A program made the position numbers and the translations under genes. Shown in pieces: positions 7,593 through 13,994 of a stretch of DNA of 17,138 nt (position 1 is the stretch's first letter; the number at the start of each line of letters is the position of its first letter). The stretch is from assembly GCA_020024265.1 (NCBI GenBank), contig JAHHTW010000033.1, forward strand, positions 1 to 17,138, given 5' to 3'. The notes under the pieces were generated by a model. The model was not told where the DNA came from. It saw nothing but the letters and a program-made list of their open reading frames with translations, and ran no database searches. This DNA is from Anaerotignum sp. Its GTDB lineage: Bacteria; Bacillota; Clostridia; Lachnospirales; Anaerotignaceae.

Positions 7593-8111
7593 ATGGATAT
7601 GCCAGAACAAGACGATTTGAACTATATGCGGCAGGCGCTTGCCCAAGCGCAGTGCGCACTGGAAGCAGGCGAAGTCCCCATAGGTGCAGTTATGGTACGC
7701 AATGGTGTGGTCATTGCCCGTGGGTATAATCTGCGCAATACCAAAAAAAACCCTCTGCGTCATGCAGAGATGGATGTCATTGATGCAGCAGCAGAGATTG
7801 TGGGCGATTGGCGACTGGAGGATTGTGTACTGTATGTCACCGTAGAACCTTGCCCCATGTGCGCCGGTGCCATTGTACAGGCACGTATCCCCCGTGTGGT
7901 ATTTGGTACACGCAACAAAAAAGCAGGCTGTGCCGGCTCCATCCTCAATATACTGAATGAACCACGCTTCAATCATCAGGTATCTGTCACCGAGGGGATT
8001 TTGCAGGAAGAATGCAGTGAAATCATGAAACGCTTTTTCCGCCGCTTCCGCAAAAACATACAAACATCGGATGCATCCGCAGACAATCCCCATCAGCCCC
8101 CCACGACCTAA
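7593..8111 (+). CDS. tadA: tRNA-specific adenosine deaminase
   Basis: Deaminates A34 to inosine in the anticodon of tRNA-Arg(ACG), letting one tRNA read several codons; cytoplasmic, zinc dependent. The product is 172 residues. The zinc ligands and catalytic residues of the deaminase fold are visible: H57-A-E59 (HAEMDVI) and P86-C87-P-M-C90-AG. EVPIGAVMV near 27-35 and GTRNKKAGCAGS are also typical of TadA. GAGGAG lies six bases before the ATG. The C-terminal tail (about 160-172, rich in Asp, Pro and Thr) is low complexity. In many Firmicutes tadA is followed by the SRP RNA gene and dnaX; here neither is seen. Confidence 0.95.
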   Translation: MDMPEQDDLNYMRQALAQAQCALEAGEVPIGAVMVRNGVVIARGYNLRNTKKNPLRHAEMDVIDAAAEIVGDWRLEDCVLYVTVEPCPMCAGAIVQARIPRVVFGTRNKKAGCAGSILNILNEPRFNHQVSVTEGILQEECSEIMKRFFRRFRKNIQTSDASADNPHQPPTT

Positions 8112-8340
8112 AGGTCTTTGGCTTGCCACTGCCCGGTCATACCGAGGACTTCTGCCTTTGCATCGGAATTTCTGCCACAAGCGGCATGAACATCGTCGGG
8201 CAGTCGACAGGTCCCTTTTGTAACAAAGCCGACTCTGACACGGCTGACCGTTTGCGATCCGTGAATGTCCTTCATTGCAAAGGATACCACCGTTCTCGTT
8301 ACAGCATCATGGTAGACCATAACGCAAACGTTCCATAGCC
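8105..8340 (+). ncRNA. Candidate structured RNA downstream of tadA
   Basis: No convincing gene occupies these bases on either strand (the longest frames are about 70 codons, without a ribosome site). Several nested inverted repeats are present. GACC-TAAA-GGTC is at 8105-8116. ACTGCCCG 8128-8135 pairs with 8197-8204 and encloses CCGA/TCGG (8142-8145/8163-8166) and TGCC/GGCA (8173-8176/8183-8186). AGTCG/CGACT (8202-8206/8230-8234) competes with AGCCG/CGGCT (8227-8231/8241-8245). CGTTTGCG 8249-8256 pairs with 8323-8330 and encloses TGTCCTT/AAGGATA (8266-8272/8280-8286). The SRP-RNA core GGTCCGGAAGGAAGC expected after tadA is absent. The strand is assumed from neighbours. Chance pairing or a decayed gene remains possible. 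Confidence 0.4.
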
Positions 8341-8394
8341 GATGATGCGAAACAAAAGATTTGCGCTACTGCGCACACGAAAGGAGATATCCTG

Positions 8395-8502
8395 ATGAAT
8401 ATGCTTTCTTCCTTCTCTCCCATCGAAGCAGCTGTACATACCGCCATCGGTATGATATATAGCAAAAAGCACGAAGCTGTACCTATGCATCTCGTATGCT
8501 GA
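8395..8502 (+). CDS. Small ORF, 35 codons, unknown peptide
   Basis: ATG 8395 has AAGGAG eight bases upstream, one of the best ribosome sites in the window. The frame runs 35 codons to TGA, and a Rho-independent terminator starts within 10 nt of the stop. That combination suggests a real short message. The peptide begins MNMLSSFSPIEAAVHTAIG, has a hydrophobic middle, a basic SKKHE segment and a single Cys as its last residue. There is no signal peptide or clear leader cleavage motif. It could be a small protein, a leader peptide or a secreted peptide substrate for the nearby ABC exporter; nothing seen decides between these. Confidence 0.45.
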   Translation: MNMLSSFSPIEAAVHTAIGMIYSKKHEAVPMHLVC

Positions 8503-8508
8503 AACCCC

Positions 8509-8543
8509 AAACTGCCCGACATATATGGTAAGGCAGTTTTTTT
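8509..8543 (+). terminator. Rho-independent terminator after the 35-codon ORF
   Basis: AAACTGCC (8509-8516) pairs with GGCAGTTT (8532-8539) across a 15-nt loop. The T-run covers 8537-8543. It would separate the upstream unit from the ABC exporter genes or attenuate read-through into them. Confidence 0.7.
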
Positions 8544-8741
8544 ATACCACATATGCTTTGGCACAGCCAAAAATATGCCATCCCAAAAACAGTGATAAAA
8601 ACCAAAAGGATGCAGCAATGGCAGTCGCATTTTTGGTACATACCGAAAGCACAGCCAAAAATCTATCTTTGTATTGCATAACGATTGTGTGATACTTTCG
8701 GTCGGTTGCAGCATCCACTTTTTGTGCAGGAGGAACATCAA
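8544..8741 (+). promoter_or_regulatory. Leader region of the ABC exporter unit with inverted and direct repeats
   Basis: No gene is convincingly supported. GCACAGCCAAAAAT occurs twice (about 8563 and 8649). The perfect inverted repeat ACCGAAAG (8642-8649) with CTTTCGGT (8695-8702) encloses the second copy and lies about 40 nt before the start codon at 8742. No good -35/-10 pair was found, so where transcription of the ABC genes begins is unclear. Confidence 0.35.
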
Positions 8742-8885
8742 ATGTATTTGATCAAACAACAGCTTGCCGACAGCGCACGGACAGCGCACAGACCGCCGAT
8801 CCAAAGGATGCGGAAAAACGGAAAACAAAAGCAGATTTCCACATCTGCACAGAAAGCCAAAACCTGCGGAGGTGCATCCTTATGA
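8742..8885 (+). CDS. Small basic ORF coupled to the ABC exporter, 47 codons
   Basis: ATG 8742 has a perfect AGGAGG (8729-8734) seven bases before it. Its stop codon overlaps the start of the first ABC gene as ATGA (8882-8885), a classic translational coupling arrangement. The 47-residue product is strongly basic (10 Lys/Arg, one acidic residue). It has no membrane segment and ends in KTCGGASL. I recognise no family. It may be a true small protein, a peptide substrate, or simply a coupling leader that sets translation of the exporter. Confidence 0.45.
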   Translation: MYLIKQQLADSARTAHRPPIQRMRKNGKQKQISTSAQKAKTCGGASL

Positions 8886-10615
8886 AAAATACCAAAAACG
8901 GGGAAATATGGCATTATCTGAAGTCTGTGAAAGCATCTTTGGTCATCATCACCATATCCGGCATCGTTTACAATATTGGTATGACTGCCGGCCCTTGGTT
9001 TGAAGGCAAGCTGGCGCAATGCTTATACAATATCATCGGCGGTATCCAAGATTTTCAGGATATGCTCCAGCTCGCACTGATCTATGTGGCAGTGATTTTC
9101 ATTGTACAGGCTATGCGCTATGTAAAACGCTTGTATGTACGAAAATTTGCCAACCACATCAACCGAGATATGAAGGCAGATCTCTATCACAGCATGATAT
9201 GCAAAAGCAAAGGGGAACTGGAGCAGGAGAGCATTGGCTCCTTGATGACCAAAACCATTGCCGATGTAGATGCCTGTGTGGAGGGCATCCGAAAATTTAC
9301 CACAGAAATCTTTGATACCGGCGTAGTGATGATTGCATATCTTGTGATGCTATTCCGCTACGACTGGCGATTGACCATTCTTTCCATGCTTTTTCCGCCA
9401 ATCGCCTATGCTATGGCAAACAAGCTCAAAAAAACCGTAGCCCAAGGCGCAAAGGAATACAAGGAAAGCGCCGCCCTGCTCCATGCAACCACATATGATC
9501 GGATAAGCAATGCGCTGACCTACCGGATTTACGGACAGGAATCCATGCGTGAACACATGTATGAAGCCTGTCTGACGGATTACGAGATCAAGGCAGTACG
9601 GGCAAATATCTGGGAAAATGTCATGCAGCCGATTTATTTGGTGGTATCCATGGCAGGATGTCTATGTATTCTCTGGTTTGGTGGAAAAAATGTGCTGGGG
9701 CAAGGCTGGACACAATGGGATATTGCCGCATTTGTGACCTATCTAGCCTGCTTTACAAAGCTGGCATCCAAATCATCCAAAGCTGCAAAGCTGTTTCACG
9801 CCGTACAGAAGGCTTCTGTTTCCTGGAAACGCATTCAGCCGTTTTTGACCGCAGAAAGCATGACCAAAGCCGAAAGCCAAACAAAGCATGTTGAACAGAT
9901 GCCACAGCAAAAGACGCTGATCGTCAACGATGTATCCTTCCACTATGCAGGCAGAGCCAATCTTTTTTCCAATGTATCCTTTTTGGCAAAGCAAGGTGAG
10001 ATCATTGGAATCACCGGTCCGGTCGCCTGTGGAAAAACCACCCTTGGAAAGCTTTTTCTGGGAGAGCTGCCCTATGAGGGAAATATATACCTACCCGGTA
10101 ATGTCACCTATATGGGGCATGAATCGGAACTAATCAGCGCAAGCATTGCGGAAAATATCCTTCTTGGGGACATCGGAAACGCTTGGGAAGCGCTTTCCTG
10201 GGTAGATATGGATGCGGAAGTCAAACGGCTGCCCAACCAAATCCATACCCGAATCGGAAACGGTGGCATCACGCTTTCCGGTGGACAACAGGCACGCATT
10301 GCTTTGGCTAGAACATTGTGGCACCGCAAAGAAGTCCTCATATTAGATGATCCATTTTCTGCTGTAGATATGCAGACGGAGCAGAAGATATTTGCAGCAC
10401 TTCAAAAACTGACGAAAAACAATATTGTGCTTCTATTGTCACACCGTCTTTCTCTGTTTCCACAGATGTCACAGGTGCTTTGGATGGAAAACGGAAGCGT
10501 CACCGTATCGGATCACAAAACACTCATAAAGGAGAATCCCGAATATGCCAGCCTCTATCGCATACAAACGCAGGGAACGCAGGATGACAAAGGAGGTGGC
10601 AGCAATGAGGCATAG
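8882..10615 (+). CDS. ABC exporter half-transporter, degenerate-site subunit
   Basis: The product is 577 residues, an N-terminal six-helix exporter membrane domain (about 15-310) fused to an ATPase domain (about 345-560). Walker A is GPVACGKTT (about 379-387), the signature is a canonical LSGGQQARIALARTL (about 465), and Walker B is VLILDDPFSAVD (about 485-496). The residue after the Walker B Asp is Asp, not the catalytic Glu. The H-loop is LSHRL (about 521). GPVxCGK and DDPFSAVD resemble the non-catalytic site of ABCC-type and heterodimeric bacterial exporters. Translation is coupled to the 47-codon ORF by ATGA, and the gene overlaps the next ABC gene by 11 nt. The two should form one heterodimer in the inner membrane. 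Substrate unknown; drugs, lipids or peptides are all possible. Confidence 0.9.
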   Translation: MKNTKNGEIWHYLKSVKASLVIITISGIVYNIGMTAGPWFEGKLAQCLYNIIGGIQDFQDMLQLALIYVAVIFIVQAMRYVKRLYVRKFANHINRDMKADLYHSMICKSKGELEQESIGSLMTKTIADVDACVEGIRKFTTEIFDTGVVMIAYLVMLFRYDWRLTILSMLFPPIAYAMANKLKKTVAQGAKEYKESAALLHATTYDRISNALTYRIYGQESMREHMYEACLTDYEIKAVRANIWENVMQPIYLVVSMAGCLCILWFGGKNVLGQGWTQWDIAAFVTYLACFTKLASKSSKAAKLFHAVQKASVSWKRIQPFLTAESMTKAESQTKHVEQMPQQKTLIVNDVSFHYAGRANLFSNVSFLAKQGEIIGITGPVACGKTTLGKLFLGELPYEGNIYLPGNVTYMGHESELISASIAENILLGDIGNAWEALSWVDMDAEVKRLPNQIHTRIGNGGITLSGGQQARIALARTLWHRKEVLILDDPFSAVDMQTEQKIFAALQKLTKNNIVLLLSHRLSLFPQMSQVLWMENGSVTVSDHKTLIKENPEYASLYRIQTQGTQDDKGGGSNEA

Positions 10616-12239
10616 CGCAGTCATGCAGGCAGTAAAAGAAACCATATCCGATCATAGGAAACTGTCGATGTTATTGATTGTTACCGTGATCAGCAGCATT
10701 GTTGCAGGATTGATCCCTCCGTTGGTTCTGGAATGGATCATCAATGCCTTGACAGGGCGCAGAGAACTTTCTTTGCCGGCAATCATACTCTACTTTGTAC
10801 TTTTCTCTCTGTCCGGAATTTTGGATGCAAGAAAGGAAAGCCTGATTACGGTATTTGGACAAAAGGTAACGCACCACATCAGAAGCATGATGTGTCGAAA
10901 ATTAAAATCCCTGCCCGCAGACTACTACACCAAGCAGGATACCGGAACCACCGTTTCCCGATTTGTGGGCGATGTGGATACGGTAGAAACCTTGTTTACT
11001 TCCGGCATCATCGGTATGGCAGCAGATATCTGTCGGATTTTCAGTATCTTGGCAATCGTTTTTGTGAAAAGTCCGGGGCTTGGCATACTGATGCTTTTTG
11101 TACTGCCACTGTTATACCTGCTCACACGTTTTTTTCAAAAACGGATGCTGGCAGCTCAGATGGATCATCGACAAGCGATTGGTCGGGTGAATCATCATAT
11201 TCCGGACACCATACACAGCATACGCATGCTCCATAATCTGAACAAAGAGCAATACATGGAAAAACGGTATGATACCTATATCCAAGATGGCTTTCGTGCA
11301 ATCAATCGCTCGAATTTCTGTGATGCAATCTATTCTCCGATTATCATCACTGTCAGTACGGTTTTGGTGGCTGTCATGATGATCCTGTCCGCACGAGGGG
11401 GATGGCTCATGACTTTCTTTGGTATGTCCGTGGGAACTGCTGTTGCTGTCATGTCCTATGTAGGCAAAATATTTGAACCCTTGGAAAGCATCGGCATGGA
11501 AATTCAAAACATTCAATCTGCCGCCGCAGGGATACAACGGATTCATGCATTTTTAAGCGAAACAGAAGAAGCCATTTTTCCAGAAGCATCTGACAGCCCG
11601 TCTGCGGATGCACCGGCAATCCGCTTGCAGAACGTACACTTTGGTTATGAAACCGACAAGGAAATTCTACAGGGTCTTACACTCACAGTCCTGCCGGGTG
11701 AACATATTACCCTGATCGGAAGAACCGGTGCAGGAAAAAGCACGGTATTCAAGCTATTGCTGGGGCTGTATGAGCCATGGGATGGTACGGTTGAAATCTA
11801 TGGACAGAACGCAGGCTGTATTGAGCCATCGCAGAAAAGAAAGCTGTTCGGTTATGTGGAGCAGACATTTCATGCCGTTTCGGGAAGCATTTTGGATCAG
11901 ATTACATTGAACGACTCGACCATCAGCATGGAGCAAGTGCAAAAAGCATTGCATACCGTAGACTTATGGCATACCATACAGGGATTTTCCGAAGGCTTGG
12001 ATACGCCTTATCAGGATGCGCTGTTTTCTCAAGGACAAATCCAGCTGCTGTCCATTGCCAGAGCCATTGTATCCGATCCGCAAATTCTTTTGTTGGACGA
12101 GATCACTGCAAATCTGGATTCCGATATGGAGCAAAAAATATGGAAAGCATTACAGCAAGCATCACGCAATCGAACCATGTTATCCATTTCCCACCGTCTG
12201 TATGCATACAACGGGGGCAAATGTATCACCATTACGTGA
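10605..12239 (+). CDS. ABC exporter half-transporter, catalytic-site subunit
   Basis: The product is 544 residues with six membrane helices (about 20-300) and an ATPase domain. Walker A is GRTGAGKST (about 372-380) and Walker B is ILLLDEITANLD with the catalytic Glu. The signature is divergent, FSQGQIQLLSIARA, in place of LSGGQ. The H-loop is ISHRL (about 528). In a head-to-tail dimer its good Walker B pairs with the partner's canonical signature, giving one active and one degenerate site. ATG 10605 is chosen because AGGAGG precedes it; two ATGs upstream in frame lie inside the preceding gene. The protein ends only about 15 residues after the H-loop. A different frame just past the stop continues with REPKLLDPQAWMQSM, which resembles an exporter C-terminus, so a frameshift is possible. 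Confidence 0.88.
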   Translation: MRHSAVMQAVKETISDHRKLSMLLIVTVISSIVAGLIPPLVLEWIINALTGRRELSLPAIILYFVLFSLSGILDARKESLITVFGQKVTHHIRSMMCRKLKSLPADYYTKQDTGTTVSRFVGDVDTVETLFTSGIIGMAADICRIFSILAIVFVKSPGLGILMLFVLPLLYLLTRFFQKRMLAAQMDHRQAIGRVNHHIPDTIHSIRMLHNLNKEQYMEKRYDTYIQDGFRAINRSNFCDAIYSPIIITVSTVLVAVMMILSARGGWLMTFFGMSVGTAVAVMSYVGKIFEPLESIGMEIQNIQSAAAGIQRIHAFLSETEEAIFPEASDSPSADAPAIRLQNVHFGYETDKEILQGLTLTVLPGEHITLIGRTGAGKSTVFKLLLGLYEPWDGTVEIYGQNAGCIEPSQKRKLFGYVEQTFHAVSGSILDQITLNDSTISMEQVQKALHTVDLWHTIQGFSEGLDTPYQDALFSQGQIQLLSIARAIVSDPQILLLDEITANLDSDMEQKIWKALQQASRNRTMLSISHRLYAYNGGKCITIT

Positions 12240-12327
12240 GCCAAAACTGCTTGATCCGCAGGCATGGATGCAGTCGATGTCCCTGTTTTCTTTGCAGAAA
12301 CGCTAACAAAAATCACACATGGATACA

Positions 12328-12362
12328 AAAAACAGCATGACCTTTACGGTCATGCTGTTTTT
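12328..12362. terminator. Bidirectional Rho-independent terminator
   Basis: A perfect 15-bp stem AAAAACAGCATGACC (12328-12342) pairs with 12348-12362 around TTTAC. It is flanked by T-runs in either orientation. It closes the ABC operon on the plus strand, about 90 nt past its stop. It can also end transcripts of the convergent GntR gene, about 175 nt past its stop. Confidence 0.92.
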
Positions 12363-12537
12363 GCACTGCATCACAGGGGAATATCGTGATTTGTCACCAT
12401 TGCGGCTTGGGAACAGGCGGTTTTTTCATACAACGGAAAACTATTTTTTATACTTCCACCAAAGAACGCCGTGATTTTACATCTGAAAACACCCGTTTTT
12501 ACCAGACCTATGGATGGACAAAAAACTTTATACCATT
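12363..12537. other. Intergenic spacer between convergent ABC operon and gntR
   Basis: No gene or strong hairpin is seen. The only structure is a 10-nt tandem duplication TACCATTTTA/TACCATTTGA (12531-12550) that covers the GntR stop codon. Confidence 0.5.
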
Positions 12538-13212
12538 TTATACCATTTGATTGATGTTAAAAATAAGCTGAAATGCTCTTCTGGAATTTTGAATATGTGT
12601 GGTTACTGCCTGCTTCATACCCTCTACATCGCCTGCAAATGCAGCCTTGAGTATGGCTTCATGCTCCTCTACACATTCACAATCTCTATGATGCGGCTGT
12701 GTCAGATAGGCGCCGGAGCAAAATGTAAACGGCTGCATATATTTTAATATTTCTACCGCCTTTTGATTGCCTGAAGCTGTCAGTAACAAAGAATGGAATT
12801 GCAGATCCAAGCGAAAATATTCCTCCGGATCCGTATCGGATTGCTGACTTTCTAAAAATGCTCTTTGTTGTTCCTGATTTGCCAAAATTTGCTCTCTGAG
12901 CTTGTTGTTATAGTTCAGTGCCGTTACAATATCACGTGCAAAAAATGTATCCATCATCAATCGAATATCAAAGATATCACCCAATTCATGTGGTGTCAAA
13001 GAGCGTACACGCATCCCTTTGTTGGGTGTATTGACAACGAGTTTTTCATCCGCCAATCTCTGCAATGCCTGTTTTACGGGGGTGTCACTGACACCATACT
13101 TTCTCGCTACCTCTTTGATATTGATTTTTGCACCTGATACCAGATTTCTTGCAGAAATCTCTTTCTTCAAATCTGTGTAAATCTGATCTGATAATGTCAC
13201 TTTTTCCGCCAT
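12538..13212 (-). CDS. GntR-family transcriptional regulator, FCD (FadR-like) subgroup
   Basis: The product is 224 residues. The N-terminal winged helix (about 5-72) shows the GntR pattern: LSDQIYTDLKKEI, then INIKEVARKYGVSDTPVKQALQRLADEKLV, then the wing NTPNKGMRVRSL. The C-terminal all-helical FCD domain (about 78-215) carries the metal/ligand motif residues in DIFDIRLMMD, FHSLLLTASGN and the EEHEAILKAAFAGD...TTHI block, with the conserved Asp and His residues. FCD regulators usually bind small organic acids. It is divergent from the dctPQM transporter across 782 nt, which suggests it controls that operon and perhaps itself. The ribosome site is AAGGAT, 11 bases before ATG. No ligand can be named. 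Confidence 0.92.
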   Translation of the reverse strand: MAEKVTLSDQIYTDLKKEISARNLVSGAKINIKEVARKYGVSDTPVKQALQRLADEKLVVNTPNKGMRVRSLTPHELGDIFDIRLMMDTFFARDIVTALNYNNKLREQILANQEQQRAFLESQQSDTDPEEYFRLDLQFHSLLLTASGNQKAVEILKYMQPFTFCSGAYLTQPHHRDCECVEEHEAILKAAFAGDVEGMKQAVTTHIQNSRRAFQLIFNINQMV

Positions 13213-13872
13213 ATGGTTTCACCATCCTTATTATATTGTTTTGTTATCACGTTACTATGAAAAAACATATTCATCTATTTACAATATCTATATGTATCCT
13301 ATTGTAAGAGAGATTTTAGAAAAAAACAAGTATCGTTTTTATAAAGAAATACCTATTCTGCCCCAAAAAGTATTAATATCATGTTTTTTGGAATAAAAAA
13401 TATATTTTTTTGTAAAAAAAAGCCGCTTATTGCAAATATATACATAGCATTTGCATCTATTTTTTTGCAAAATACAGATACAGCACTGTATTCTTTCGAC
13501 TTGCATCGTATGATTGCAGAGATTATGGGCATGCATGTTGTATGACATCCCCCCAAAAATCGCATCCTTAGACATATCATTCGTTCTCATTTTTTGTATA
13601 CTGTTTTTTTTTAAGCAAAAATCATTCGGATATAATCTGATTTGATACAACAAAAAGCCTTCTTTATCGAAAAATCATATATTTTTTGAAAATCATATCT
13701 TCTTTTTTTTGATTTTCATATAGCATTTCTATGCACCAAATTTTATTTTTTGTAAAAATATGCACAAAAGATACGAATTAAAATCTCATAATATGTCTTA
13801 TTTTGTATAATATCATTTTTTCACTATCAAAAAGGACAAAAATAAGATTTGTAAATTATAAAAAACTACATA
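13213..13872. other. Very AT-rich divergent control region, gntR / dctP
   Basis: No gene is convincing here; a 104-codon minus-strand frame lacks a spaced ribosome site and reads like noise. Several perfect inverted repeats are present: TTACAATA/TATTGTAA (13279-13286/13300-13307), TGCAAAT/ATTTGCA (13431-13437/13449-13455), AATACAG/CTGTATT (13471-13477/13486-13492) and TGAAAATCA/TGATTTTCA (13687-13695/13710-13718). A TTTGTATAC element lies near 13593-13601, similar to operators of some FCD regulators. In sequence this AT-rich such repeats arise easily, so each is only a candidate site. Confidence 0.5.
13279..13307. promoter_or_regulatory. Candidate operator upstream of gntR
   Basis: Perfect 8-bp inverted repeat TTACAATA-N13-TATTGTAA, located 67-95 nt upstream of the gntR start codon. 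The arm spacing is longer than in typical FCD operators. It could be an autoregulatory site or part of a promoter region; binding is inference. Confidence 0.35.
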
Positions 13873-13901
13873 TTGAAAATAAAATTATGATTAAATATAA
13901 T
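13873..13901 (+). promoter_or_regulatory. Promoter of the dctPQM operon
   Basis: TTGAAA (13873-13878), a 17-nt spacer, and a perfect TATAAT (13896-13901). Transcription would start near 13908, giving a leader of about 87 nt. The -35/-10 layout matches that of the lipoprotein-tadA promoter. Confidence 0.75.
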
Positions 13902-13912
13902 TAAAAAGGATT

Positions 13913-13965
13913 TTATTTCCTAAAAAAGCCATATCTTTTTTTGGAATAAGATTGATGTATCTTAT
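13913..13965 (+). other. Two overlapping leader hairpins before dctP
   Basis: Hairpin 1 pairs TTATTTCC-TAAAAAAG (13913-13928) with 13935-13949, with one bulge and one mismatch. Hairpin 2 is the perfect ATAAGAT (13946-13952) with ATCTTAT (13959-13965). They share 13946-13949 and cannot both form fully. Both lie upstream of the ribosome site AAAGGA (13980-13985). Confidence 0.4.
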
Positions 13966-13994
13966 AAAAAGGATTAGGGAAAGGATGGAATGGT

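Noticed and set aside
8112..8340. Known SRP RNA or cobalamin riboswitch
   Set aside because: GCCACTG (8125-8131) recalls one cobalamin motif, and the position after tadA recalls SRP RNA. However, the SRP core and the other conserved cobalamin elements are not present.
8345..8395. 16-codon ORF whose stop overlaps the start of the 35-codon ORF (TGATG)
   Set aside because: No ribosome site precedes it. The downstream ORF has its own strong site, so no coupling is needed.
8618..8692. 24-codon plus-strand ORF with AAAGGA seven bases upstream
   Set aside because: It is too short and its Shine-Dalgarno match is modest. It overlaps the repeats and inverted repeat of the leader, so the match is likely chance.
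8307..8828. 173-codon minus-strand frame across the small ORF region
   Set aside because: It has no ribosome site before its ATG, an erratic residue composition rich in Cys, His, Phe, Met and Trp, and no recognisable motif. It lies opposite better-supported plus-strand signals.
12531..12550. 10-nt tandem duplication at the gntR stop codon as a mutation event
   Set aside because: The sequence is short and AT-rich, and the regulator has normal length and domains, so nothing indicates damage.
13339..13653. 104-codon minus-strand frame in the gntR-dctP spacer
   Set aside because: No properly spaced ribosome site at any in-frame ATG. The composition is Cys, Lys, Asn, Ile and Tyr-rich as expected from random AT-rich sequence.
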